Of a stretch of 64,000 nucleotides of DNA, positions 50,071 through 58,945 are shown piece after piece. Each line of letters begins with the position of its first letter. Position 1 is the stretch's first letter. The notes beneath the pieces were generated by a model, which worked only from the letters and a program-made list of their open reading frames with translations, was not told where the DNA came from and did no database searches. The stretch comes from Burkholderiales bacterium. GTDB taxonomy: Bacteria; Pseudomonadota; Gammaproteobacteria; Burkholderiales; WYBJ01. The position numbers were made by a program, and so were the translations under genes. Location of the stretch: the NCBI GenBank assembly GCA_022841915.1, contig JALHQN010000013.1:62001-126000 (forward strand), in the 5' to 3' direction.

Positions 50071-50428
50071 GGCATTTCCTCCAGGGTCGATTGATCCAGC
50101 TCGTGCCGCCCTGCCTGGCATCGACGTCTTGGCGCGCCGTATTCGTGGCTGGGTCATCATACGCTGGCACAAATGCGGGATGGGCTCGCGATGCGGCGTC
50201 CGTGGCGGCCGCGTCCGGCATGCGCCTCGCATCGGCGGAGCGGGCTCGCGCAAGTCCGTGAGTCGGAGATGGGCTGCTGAACCGCCGATCGGGACGAGCG
50301 GCCTTGTCGTTCGCGACAAGGCAGGCCTCGACGTCAGACCGATCCTCCGGCTCGGCGCCGCGAGCACGGGTGGCGCTCCATCCTGGCAGGTGTCGTAAGG
50401 CGAATCGCCGACGCACCCCCTTCGCGAC

Positions 50429-51001
50429 TTACTTGAACTTGTCTGCGATCTGCAGCAGTTCTTCGGTCGGTACCAGGCCGCGCGGATCGCCGACCTGTGC
50501 ATGGCGGACGACCCCGGACTTGTCGACGATGAACCAGGCGCGCTTAGAGCGCAGGTAGGAGGCGATGCGCTTGGGATCGTCCGCGGCGGTGGCGTCGTCG
50601 TTGAGCACGCCGTAGGCGCGGCTCACGATTCGGCGTGTATCTGCCAACAGCGGGTATTTCAGGCCGAGCTTCTCGGCCCATGCTTGATTGGCTGCATTGA
50701 AATCGACACTGATGCCCAGGACCTGGACATTCGCGGCTTCGAACTTTGGGAGATCCAGTTGAAAGCCGAGCGCCTCCTGCGTTCAAGCGTTGGTGAATGC
50801 GCCGATGTAGAAGAAGATCACCACTGCTTTCTTGCCGGCGAAGTCGGCGAGTTTCATTTCCTTGCCGGTCGAGGAAGGCAAGGCGAAGGACGGCGCCTTG
50901 TCGCCGACGTTCAGCGCATGGGCCGAGCCGATTTGCAGGCAGGTCAGAGCGGCGAACACTGCTGCGACCCATACGGAAGATCTTCGATTGCCTGTTGCCA
51001 T
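50429..51001 (-). CDS. exported peroxiredoxin selenoprotein; in-frame TGA at 50783-50785 read as Sec (residue 73, peroxidatic position)
   Basis: ORF-track fragments 50783-51016 and 50429-50647 are in one frame; read-through gives AVVIFFYIGAFTNA-U-TQEALGFQLDLPKFEAANVQVLGISVDF, aligning U with the AFTxxC peroxidatic Cys; signal peptide. Confidence 0.88.
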
Positions 51002-51085
51002 GTCGCTTCCTTTCACTCGAGGGACGGATGAACCACAACAGCCTGAACCGTCGGCGTCGCGCTGCCCGCCGACGACCTTGAGGGT

Positions 51086-51664
51086 TTACGGCCGGCGTCC
51101 AGCCAGCGCCTTCACGTAATCCCGAAACTGGGACGCATCGAAATCCACCGGCCCGTAGCCTTGCGCGACGACCACGCCCTTGCGGTCGACGATGTAGGTC
51201 ATGGGCACGCCGCGCACCCCGAATTGGCGCGCGACGCTCATCGATTGATCGATCGGCGCGGGGAAGCTGAACTTGCCTTCTTCCATGACCGGCCTGGCCG
51301 CCTGTGCGCCAGTGCCGTCGATCGAGATCGCGAGCACGACGACGCCATCGCTCTTCAACGCTTCATGTGCCCTCTGCACGGAGGGCATCTCGCCGCGGCA
51401 GGTCGTTCACCACGAAGCCCAGAATCGGATCACGGTCACTTGGCCGCGCAGCGATTCCGAGCGCAAGGTTCCGCCGGCTGTGAGGGGCAGATCGAAGGCT
51501 GGCATGGGGGCCGGCTTGGCGGGCGCGTTCAAGCCGGTCGGCAGGGCGGGCTCGGCCGAAAAGGCAGGTGCCTGCCACAGGGCCAGCGCCGAGGCCAGTG
51601 CGCAGAGCGCGGCTCGACGGCGCACCCCATGCGATCTTGTCGTGCGGAAATCGGCAGGCGCCAT
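51086..51664 (-). CDS. exported TlpA/ResA-like thioredoxin-fold selenoprotein; in-frame TGA at 51407-51409 read as Sec (residue 86)
   Basis: Read-through gives VTVIRFWASW-U-TTCRGEMPSVQRAHEALKSDG, i.e. WCxxC motif as WUxxC; cis-Pro GVRGVPMTYIVD; signal peptide; hairpin after TGA. Confidence 0.9.
51368..51387 (-). promoter_or_regulatory. putative bacterial SECIS hairpin of TlpA-like selenoprotein
   Basis: On minus strand tgccctc-cgtgca-gagggca, perfect 7-bp stem; loop begins 26 nt after the TGA. Confidence 0.72.
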
Positions 51665-51756
51665 GGTCTTGCTCCTATGACGGGGATGTTCGTTTCGATT
51701 GTCGCCGATCGCAGCGCCGATGCATACGATGCGTGCATCGCGTCCGGCGCAGGTGA

Positions 51757-52257
51757 TCAGCCGAGCAGCGCAGGGTTGAGTCGCCAGGTCGTGAAGTTGA
51801 GCACGGCAGCGAAGCTCACCCAGGCAAGATACGGCAGCAAGAGCGCGCCGGCGAGCGGTCGGACGCGCCAGAAGACCAAGGTGGTCGCCAAGATCAGCGC
51901 CAGCAGTGCCAGGATGTCCACGAACGACCACAGCCCTTGCCGCCAGGCGAAATAGAGCCAACTCCAGAGCGCATTCAATGCGAGTTGCGCCAGGAACAGC
52001 GTCAGCGCGCCCCTTGCGTGATGCGCTCCGCGTTCCCGCCACACGAGCCAAGCCGCGATCGCCATCATCAGGTAGAGCGCCGTCCAGACAGGCCCGAAAA
52101 GCCAGCCGGGTGGCGCCCAATCGGGACGCGTCAGTTCAAGATAGAACTCCGGGGCCTGAACGGAAGCGATGCTGCCCAAGGCAGCGGCAACGCCCACGAT
52201 AACGAGCCATACGAGAAGACCTACGATCTGTCTGGGCAGGGAAAGACGGGATGGCAC
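51757..52257 (-). CDS. TspO/MBR-family protein
   Basis: LTRPDWAPPGWLFGPVWTALYLMMAIAAWLVWRE; LNALWSWLYFA; GTG start at 52257. Confidence 0.9.
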   Translation of the reverse strand: MPSRLSLPRQIVGLLVWLVIVGVAAALGSIASVQAPEFYLELTRPDWAPPGWLFGPVWTALYLMMAIAAWLVWRERGAHHARGALTLFLAQLALNALWSWLYFAWRQGLWSFVDILALLALILATTLVFWRVRPLAGALLLPYLAWVSFAAVLNFTTWRLNPALLG

Positions 52258-52454
52258 AGGAGGCTCCGGAAAAGTACGCGAACAGGCGATTGAACTGCGA
52301 CGACCTCGCGAGTCCTGCAACGACAGCGCCCGGGGAAATCCCAGCCTGCGCGCGATGCGCCGCATCGTAACACCATCGCGACGGTCGCTTCGTTCGCTGT
52401 CAGGCGCGAATCGGCTATGCTCGCCGCTCACGACCGAGGAGGAGGTAGCACCAC

Positions 52455-53228
52455 ATGGCGACGACGAACACGAAGTTGGAGTCGGGCAAAGAACTGGCCG
52501 GCAAGGTGGCATTGGTGACCGGCGGCGCGCGCAACATCGGTGCGGCGATCTCGCTCGCATTGGCGCAGGGCGGGGCGTCCGTCGCCATCAACACGCGCGC
52601 GTCGCGCGAGGACGGCGAGCGCGTGGTGCAGGAGATTCGCGCGGCGGGCGGGCAGGCCGAACTCTACCTGGCAGACGTCGCCGATGCCGATGCCGTCAAG
52701 CGCATGACCGATGCCGTCCTGCAGCGCTTCGGCAGGATAGACATGCTCGTGTTGAATGCGTCGGTGCGCAAGGAGACGCCGTTTCTGGAGATCAGTTTCG
52801 AGGAGTGGCGCGGCATCATGGGAATCTCCCTCGACGGCTCGTTTCGCCTGTGCCAGGCCTGCCTGCCGTCGATGGTCGCGAACGGCGGCGGCAGCATCGT
52901 CACCCTGGGCGGCATGCAGGCGTTGTCCGGGGCCAAGAAGCGGGTCCACGGCTCGGTGGCCAAGCACGGCATGGTAGGTCTCACCCGGGCGCTCGCTCGC
53001 GAGTTTGCCGAGCATGGGGTGCGCGCGAATTGCGTCGCTCCCGGGCAGATGGACACTGTCCGTGCGGCCGGCCGTGCACCGCGCGCGGATCCCAAGGCGG
53101 CCATTCCGCTGGGGCGTCTGGGCGATGCCCGCGAAATTGCGGACACCGTGCGGTTTTTATGCGGGCCGGGCGCGAGCTATATCACCGGCCAGACGATACA
53201 CGTCAATGGCGGCGTGATGATGTTCTGA
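52455..53228 (+). CDS. SDR-family oxidoreductase
   Basis: KVALVTGGARNIGAAISLALAQGGASVAIN; C-terminal GPGASYITGQTIHVNGGVMMF. Confidence 0.93.
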   Translation: MATTNTKLESGKELAGKVALVTGGARNIGAAISLALAQGGASVAINTRASREDGERVVQEIRAAGGQAELYLADVADADAVKRMTDAVLQRFGRIDMLVLNASVRKETPFLEISFEEWRGIMGISLDGSFRLCQACLPSMVANGGGSIVTLGGMQALSGAKKRVHGSVAKHGMVGLTRALAREFAEHGVRANCVAPGQMDTVRAAGRAPRADPKAAIPLGRLGDAREIADTVRFLCGPGASYITGQTIHVNGGVMMF

Positions 53229-53345
53229 GCGGGGAAAAATGCCAGTGCACAACCGGTGTGCAGCCAGTGCACCGGGAAACGAGCGCAGTCCGGGCGGGCT
53301 GCGCTCGAAGTCGGCTCCGTTTGCGGGCCGAGGTCGTACTGCTGC

Positions 53346-53377
53346 GCAGGGAGGTCGCCGCGCAGCGACCTCCCTGC
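53346..53377. terminator. bidirectional hairpin terminator between convergent genes
   Basis: gcagggaggtcgc-cgcgca-gcgacctccctgc perfect 13-bp stem between SDR (+) and DUF35 (-). Confidence 0.75.
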
Positions 53378-53392
53378 CTGTCTTCTTGCGGG

Positions 53393-53794
53393 TCAGACAG
53401 GTGCGAACATGGGGATCTGAGTGCCGTTCGCGGTGGCCTTGAAGGTGAGCTTCACCTTTTGTCCGCAGCGGATGGCGTCGAGATCGCAATCGACGATGTT
53501 CGTCATCATGTTCACGCCTTCGTCGAGCGTCACGTAGGCGATGCAATACGGAATGGGACCGGCGCGGCGCGTGATGCTGTAGGTGTAAATGGTGCCGGTG
53601 CCCTTGGCTTCCACCCAGTCGACGTTGGTGCTGAAGCAGTAGGGGCAGATGCCGCGCGGATAGTAGTGATACTCGCCGCAATCCTTGCATTTCTTGAGCA
53701 GCAGCTTGCCCTGCGCCGTCGCTTCGAAAAAGGGCTCGTCGCCGACGTTCAGGTTCGGGTCGTTGAGCTTGCGGTCCTGATACGGTGTGGCCAT
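53393..53794 (-). CDS. DUF35 / Zn-ribbon OB-fold protein (thiolase partner)
   Basis: LLKKCKDCGEYHYYPRGICPYCFSTNVDWVEAKGTGTIYTYSI four-Cys rubredoxin-like site. Confidence 0.93.
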   Translation of the reverse strand: MATPYQDRKLNDPNLNVGDEPFFEATAQGKLLLKKCKDCGEYHYYPRGICPYCFSTNVDWVEAKGTGTIYTYSITRRAGPIPYCIAYVTLDEGVNMMTNIVDCDLDAIRCGQKVKLTFKATANGTQIPMFAPV

Positions 53795-53799
53795 CGTCG

Positions 53800-54966
53800 T
53801 TACTCCCTTTCCATGATCACGGTGGCACTGCCGTGCCGGTGTCCCAGCGAGCCGCCGGTGCCGTGCGCGAGCGCGATGCCGCAGTTCTTGACCTGCACGG
53901 CGGGGTGCGCTTCACCGCGCAGTTGCCGCACGGCCTCGATGACCTTCGTCATGCCGCCGCGGTTGGCCGGGTGGTTGTTGCACAGGCCGCCGCCGTCGGT
54001 ATTGAAGGGGAACTTGCCGGTCCCGGCGATCAGGTTGCCGTCGGCGACGAACTTGCCGCCCTGGCCTTTTTCGCAGAAGCCCAGATCCTCGATCTGCATC
54101 ACCACGGTGATGGTGAAGCTGTCGTAGATCGAGGCGTACTTGATATCGGCATGCTTGACGCCGGCTTCCTCGAAGCAGCGCGGGCCGGTCCAGGCCGCGC
54201 CGGAGAAGGTGAGGTCGAACTTGCCGCCCATCGTGTGTTTGGGCGCTTCGGCCGCGCCGAGCAGCTTCACCAGCGGACGCTTGAGGCTTTTCGCGATCTC
54301 GGGACGCGCCATGATCAGGGCGCCGCCGCCATCGCTCACCACGCAACAGTCCAGACGGTGCAGGGGATCGGAGACCATGGGCGAATCGAGCACGTCCTGC
54401 ACCGTCACCACGTCGCGCAGCATCGCGTTCGGATTGTATTGCGCATGATGCGATGCCGCGACCTTGACCCAGGCGAGCTGCTCGGCCGTCGTGCCGTACT
54501 GATGCATGTGACGCATCGCCGCCATCGCGTACATGTTCACCGTCACCGGGCCGTAGGGCAGCTCGAAAGGCTCTTCCGGCACACCGGTGCCGCGGCTGCG
54601 CACCTGGGTGCCCGACGAGCCCTCCGACCGCGGCCGGCCGGCCAGCGTGATCAGCGCGACGTTGCACTTGCCGGTAGCGATCGCTTGCGCGGCGTGGCCC
54701 ACGTGCACGAGGTAGGAGGAGCCGCCCGTGTCGGTGGAGTCGATGTGCTTCAAGCGCAGGCCCATGTAGTTGGCCATGCCGATGCCGCCCATGCCGGGCG
54801 CGTCGCCGGCGCAGAAATAGCCGTCGATGTCGTTCTTGGTGAGTCCGGCGTCTTCGAGGGCGCCTTTTGCGCATTCAGCATGAAGCTGGGCGACGGATTT
54901 GTCCGTCGCCTTGCGCGTGGGGTGCTCGAATGCGCCCACGAGATAGGACTTGCCTTTGATGCTCAT
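53800..54966 (-). CDS. thiolase-family acetyl-CoA acetyltransferase / lipid-transfer-like protein
   Basis: GALEDAGLTKNDIDGYFCAGDAPG; LLGAAEAPKHTMGG; TDGGGLCNNHPANRGGMTKVIEAVRQLRGEA. Confidence 0.92.
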   Translation of the reverse strand: MSIKGKSYLVGAFEHPTRKATDKSVAQLHAECAKGALEDAGLTKNDIDGYFCAGDAPGMGGIGMANYMGLRLKHIDSTDTGGSSYLVHVGHAAQAIATGKCNVALITLAGRPRSEGSSGTQVRSRGTGVPEEPFELPYGPVTVNMYAMAAMRHMHQYGTTAEQLAWVKVAASHHAQYNPNAMLRDVVTVQDVLDSPMVSDPLHRLDCCVVSDGGGALIMARPEIAKSLKRPLVKLLGAAEAPKHTMGGKFDLTFSGAAWTGPRCFEEAGVKHADIKYASIYDSFTITVVMQIEDLGFCEKGQGGKFVADGNLIAGTGKFPFNTDGGGLCNNHPANRGGMTKVIEAVRQLRGEAHPAVQVKNCGIALAHGTGGSLGHRHGSATVIMERE

Positions 54967-55109
54967 TGAGAGTGCTCCTCCATGGGGTGCGATACCAGAG
55001 CCGATTCTACTCGCGCAGGCGCTTTGCCGGGAGCAATCCTTGTCTCGGGCCGACGCCGCGCGGGCGTAAGTCCGTAATCTGGACGGCGGCCCGCGAGTCT
55101 GCCTGAGTT

Positions 55110-56099
55110 CTACGGATGTGCGACCTCGAGCACGATCTTGCCGATGTGCGCACTGGATTCCATACGGGCATGACTTTGGGCCGCCTGCTCCAGAGGAAAG
55201 ACGCTATCGATCACCGCATCGATGCGGCTGCCCAGATGCGGCCAGACGCGTTCGAGCAGATCGTCGGTCACCGCGCGTTTCTTCTCCAGAGGCAGGGGCC
55301 GCATTTGCGAGGCCGTCACGATCGCGCGCTTGGCGGCGACTGCCGACAAAGGCACCGAAAACTCGCTGCTCGAGGCGATATGGACCAGCCGACCGTCGTT
55401 CGCGATCGCTTCGAGATTGCGTTTGGCGTATTGCCCGCCCACCATGTCGAGTATGACGTCGACACCTCGACCGCCGGTTGCCTGCTTCACCTCGGCAACG
55501 AAATCGGCCGCCTTGTAATTGATGGCATGCTGGGCGCCGAGTTTCAGGCAGGCGTCGCACTTCGCAGCCGAGCCCGCCGTCGTGATGACCTTGGCACCGG
55601 CCAGCCGGCCGAGCTGGATGGCGATGGCGCCGACGCCGCTCGACCCGCCATGCACCAGCAGCCACTCTCCCGAGACGAGCCGGCCGAGATGAAAGATGTT
55701 GAACCAGGCCGTGAACATGGCCTCGGGCAGGCTGGCGGCCTGCTTGAGGTCGTAACCCGCCGGAATCGGCAGCAGCAGGGATTCGAGCGCGAGGCAGTAT
55801 TGTGCGTAGCCGCCGCCGCTCACCAGCACGCAGGCGCGGTCGCCGACTTTCCAGCGCGCCACGTCCGCGCCGACGGCGACGATTTCGCCTGCGACCTCGA
55901 GACCGGGAATGTCGGTGGCGCCTTTCGGTCCGAAGCCGCGCTTGCGCTGGCTGCAATCGTGGCGGTTGATGCCGGCGTATGCCACCTTGATCAGCACTTC
56001 GCCGGCACGGGGCTGAGGTACCGGGCGCAACTCGGGCTTGAGCACTTCCGGTCCGCCCGCGCCCGTGATTGAAATGGCAGTCATCGTCGCAGGTAACAT
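55110..56099 (-). CDS. NAD(P)H-quinone oxidoreductase, zinc-type alcohol dehydrogenase-like (MDR)
   Basis: PGLEVAGEIVAVGADVARWKVGDRACVL; LLVHGGSSGVGAIAIQLGRLAGAKVITTAGS. Confidence 0.94.
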   Translation of the reverse strand: MLPATMTAISITGAGGPEVLKPELRPVPQPRAGEVLIKVAYAGINRHDCSQRKRGFGPKGATDIPGLEVAGEIVAVGADVARWKVGDRACVLVSGGGYAQYCLALESLLLPIPAGYDLKQAASLPEAMFTAWFNIFHLGRLVSGEWLLVHGGSSGVGAIAIQLGRLAGAKVITTAGSAAKCDACLKLGAQHAINYKAADFVAEVKQATGGRGVDVILDMVGGQYAKRNLEAIANDGRLVHIASSSEFSVPLSAVAAKRAIVTASQMRPLPLEKKRAVTDDLLERVWPHLGSRIDAVIDSVFPLEQAAQSHARMESSAHIGKIVLEVAHP

Positions 56100-56254
56100 C
56101 GGAGATCTCCTCGTGGGGTGGGGCGCAGTCGCGTGGTCGGGCAGGCGGTCGATTCTACTGCGCGAGCGGCGACCGAGTGCGGCGAGGATTTCAGGGTTTA
56201 TCATCTGCACCCGCGCAGCCGCGGCAATCGTTGCATTCTAGAGGACCGTCCGAC

Positions 56255-56875
56255 GTGGAGCAGTGGGCAGCCGAAGTCGTCGCTTTCATTTCGTCGAGCC
56301 AGGGGTGGGCCGGCCCGCTCATCGCGACGCTGGCATTCGCCGAGTCGATGGCTTTCCTGTCTCTGCTGGTTCCGTTCACCGCGATGATCGTCGCCTCCGG
56401 GGCCTTGCTGGCAAGCGGAACGCTCGATCCCTGGGTCATCATTCCCTGGGGCATTCTGGGCGCATGTCTGGGCGATGCGGTGTCCTACTGGATCGGTCGC
56501 TACTTCGGTCGGCGCGTGCACCATGTCTGGCCGTTCAAGAACGATCCGGCACTGCTCGATCAAGGCCACCGTTTCTTCGCTCGCTGGGGCGTGCTGAGCG
56601 TGTTCCTGGGGCGCTTCTTCGGTCCGCTTCGAGCCGTGGTGCCGCTGGTGGCGGGCGTGATGGAGATGCCGCAGGGGCGATTTCAGGTGGCCAATGTCAC
56701 CTCGGCGATCGTCTGGTTGCCGCTGTTGATGCTGCCCGGTGCGGTGGCCGGAACGCTGTTTCAGCACGTCACCGGCTTCGGCGAGAAGGCGTTCGTCTAT
56801 GTCTTCATCGCCTTCGTGGCTTTTCCGCTCGTGATCGGCTTGATCGTCTGGCTGCGCAAGCGGGCGCGGCCATGA
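56255..56875 (+). CDS. DedA-family membrane protein
   Basis: GDAVSYWIGRYFGRR; FGRFFGPLRAVVPLVAGVMEMPQGRFQ; GTG start 56255. Confidence 0.9.
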   Translation: MEQWAAEVVAFISSSQGWAGPLIATLAFAESMAFLSLLVPFTAMIVASGALLASGTLDPWVIIPWGILGACLGDAVSYWIGRYFGRRVHHVWPFKNDPALLDQGHRFFARWGVLSVFLGRFFGPLRAVVPLVAGVMEMPQGRFQVANVTSAIVWLPLLMLPGAVAGTLFQHVTGFGEKAFVYVFIAFVAFPLVIGLIVWLRKRARP

Positions 56876-56921
56876 ATCCGAACGACGCAGGCCGGGGAGC
56901 GTCCCCGGGGCCGGACGCCCC

Positions 56922-58829
56922 CTAACTGCCGATCTCTTTGCCATCCTCCCTGGAGATGGCAATCACCGCCGGTCGCGGTGGCAGGTCGGATCGGAAATCC
57001 GGCCAGCGGGTCGACGGACGAGCATAGTCGGAACCGCGCTCGTCCCCTGGATGCTGAACGGCGAGGAACAGGGTCGAACCGTTTGCCGCGAAGCAGGGGC
57101 CGCACACCTCGGCGCCCCGGGGCGCATTGAAGAACAGGCGGGTGATGCCCCGACCAGGGCCGCTCGTATCGGCGGCGTAAAGACTGTCGGCGAATCCCGC
57201 CGCATGATCCTGACCGTCGGTTGCGATCCAGATCCGGCCGCGCGGGTCGAAGGCGACGTTGTCGGGGCAGGCGAGCCAGCCGGTGGCGCTCACCGGCCCG
57301 GCATAGCGGGCACTTTGCAGTGCGTCCGAGGGGTCGCCTGCGAGCAGGAAAAACTCCCATGCGCACTCGGTGGCGGTATGGTCCGGTGCGCCGTTCACGC
57401 GCGGCGGGACGATCTCGATGATGTGGCCCCAGCGGTTGTTCGCCCGCGGATTGGCCGCGTTGATCTGCGCCCCGGTACGCGCGTTGTTGTTGGTGAGCAC
57501 GACGTACACCGCGCCCGTTTCGGGATGCGCCTCGACGTCTTCCGGGCGGTCCATGCTGGTCGCGCCCAGCAGATCGGCGGCGCGGCGCGCTTCGATCACG
57601 ACATCGGCCTGGCTGTGGAAGCCGTTGGCCTGCGTCAGCGGACCCTCGCCGTAGACCAGCGGCAGCCAGTGCATGCGGGCATCGGCGTCGAAGCGGGCGA
57701 CATAGAGCGTGCCCCGATCCAGCAGGTCGCGATTGGCCTCGGGAGCCTGCGGCTGCCAGCGCGCTTGCGTGACGAATTTGTACAAGTACTCGAAGCGCTC
57801 GTCGTCGCCCATGTAGATCGCGACGCGGCCATCGTGGCTCACGGCCGACGTGGCGCCTTCGTGCTTGAAGCGTCCGAGCGCCGTGCGCTTGACCGGTGTC
57901 GATCGCGGCGCGTAGGGATCGATCTCCACCACCCAGCCGAAACGATTGGGTTCGTTCGGCGTGCGCCGCAGATCGAAGCGTTCGAAGTGCCGTCCCCAGA
58001 CATAGAGGCCGCGCCCATGCACTCGGTAGCGTTTGCGCGCGGCCGCCTCCGCATGGCCCTCGGGCTCGCCGCTGAAGTACAGATGCAGATTCTCCTCGCA
58101 GGTCAGCAGGGTGCCCCAGGGGGTGACGCCGCCGGCGCAGTTGTTGAGCGTGCCGATGACGCGCCGGCCCTCCGGATCCTGGGCGGTGCGCATGCGCGGG
58201 TGTCCCGCCGCCGGGCCGCTCAAGGCGATCGGCGTGCTGCGCAGGGTGATGCGCCGGTTGTACGGGCTGTCGAGCACGGTGCGCCAGCGTCCGTGCTCCA
58301 TGCGAAGCTCGACCACGCTGACGCCATGCGAGGCCATCTCATGCGCGCAGTGTGCCGCTGTCATGCGCTCGCGGTCGCTGCGCTCGGTCATGCCCGGCCA
58401 CATCAACTGTGCCGTGCAGCGTTCGTGATTGGCGCACAGCAAGCCTCGAAGCGATGCCTCGCCCGAAGCCGGCAAGGGAAAGAAGGCGAGAAAATCGTTG
58501 TCGTAGCCGAACTGCTGCTCCTGCGCATCTGCATCCGGGTGCCCGGGCACGAACGCGGGTGCGTCGGCGAACAGCGGGTCGCCCCAGCGCAGCACGACTT
58601 GCGCCACGTAGCCGGGCGGCAGATGATGGCGCTCGTCGAGGCCGCGCGCGATCTCGGCGAAGCCAAGCGTTGAGCCAGCGCCGGCCGGCATGGCCTGCAG
58701 CGCGCTGGGGGCGAGGGCGCCGGCCATGCCGGCAAGGGCGGCCTTGAGGACGTCGCGCCGCGAGACGCGGGCCTCGATCGCTCGCGCCAAGGCCGTATCG
58801 GAGGTGTCGGGGCCCGAATCTGCGCTCAT
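56922..58829 (-). CDS. PhoX-family phosphatase (Tat-exported)
   Basis: RRDVLKAALAGMAGALAPSALQA; GTLNNCAGGVTPWGTLLTCEEN; GRVAIYMGDDERFEYLYKFV. Confidence 0.92.
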   Translation of the reverse strand: MSADSGPDTSDTALARAIEARVSRRDVLKAALAGMAGALAPSALQAMPAGAGSTLGFAEIARGLDERHHLPPGYVAQVVLRWGDPLFADAPAFVPGHPDADAQEQQFGYDNDFLAFFPLPASGEASLRGLLCANHERCTAQLMWPGMTERSDRERMTAAHCAHEMASHGVSVVELRMEHGRWRTVLDSPYNRRITLRSTPIALSGPAAGHPRMRTAQDPEGRRVIGTLNNCAGGVTPWGTLLTCEENLHLYFSGEPEGHAEAAARKRYRVHGRGLYVWGRHFERFDLRRTPNEPNRFGWVVEIDPYAPRSTPVKRTALGRFKHEGATSAVSHDGRVAIYMGDDERFEYLYKFVTQARWQPQAPEANRDLLDRGTLYVARFDADARMHWLPLVYGEGPLTQANGFHSQADVVIEARRAADLLGATSMDRPEDVEAHPETGAVYVVLTNNNARTGAQINAANPRANNRWGHIIEIVPPRVNGAPDHTATECAWEFFLLAGDPSDALQSARYAGPVSATGWLACPDNVAFDPRGRIWIATDGQDHAAGFADSLYAADTSGPGRGITRLFFNAPRGAEVCGPCFAANGSTLFLAVQHPGDERGSDYARPSTRWPDFRSDLPPRPAVIAISREDGKEIGS

Positions 58830-58945
58830 CGTCTCTGCTCCTGGCTGGTCGCTTCGATCGTACACCGAGTGCGCGCATCGTCCGACCGAAAGAAGCGTCC
58901 GGGCCTCTGGTATTCTCGCGCTCGATTCGAAGAGGGCATTGCGCC

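Noticed and set aside
50749-50777. Imperfect hairpin (ggag...ctcc on minus strand) after the Prx TGA as a confident SECIS
   Set aside because: The stem is short and interrupted; kept only as weak support in the finding, not listed as a feature.
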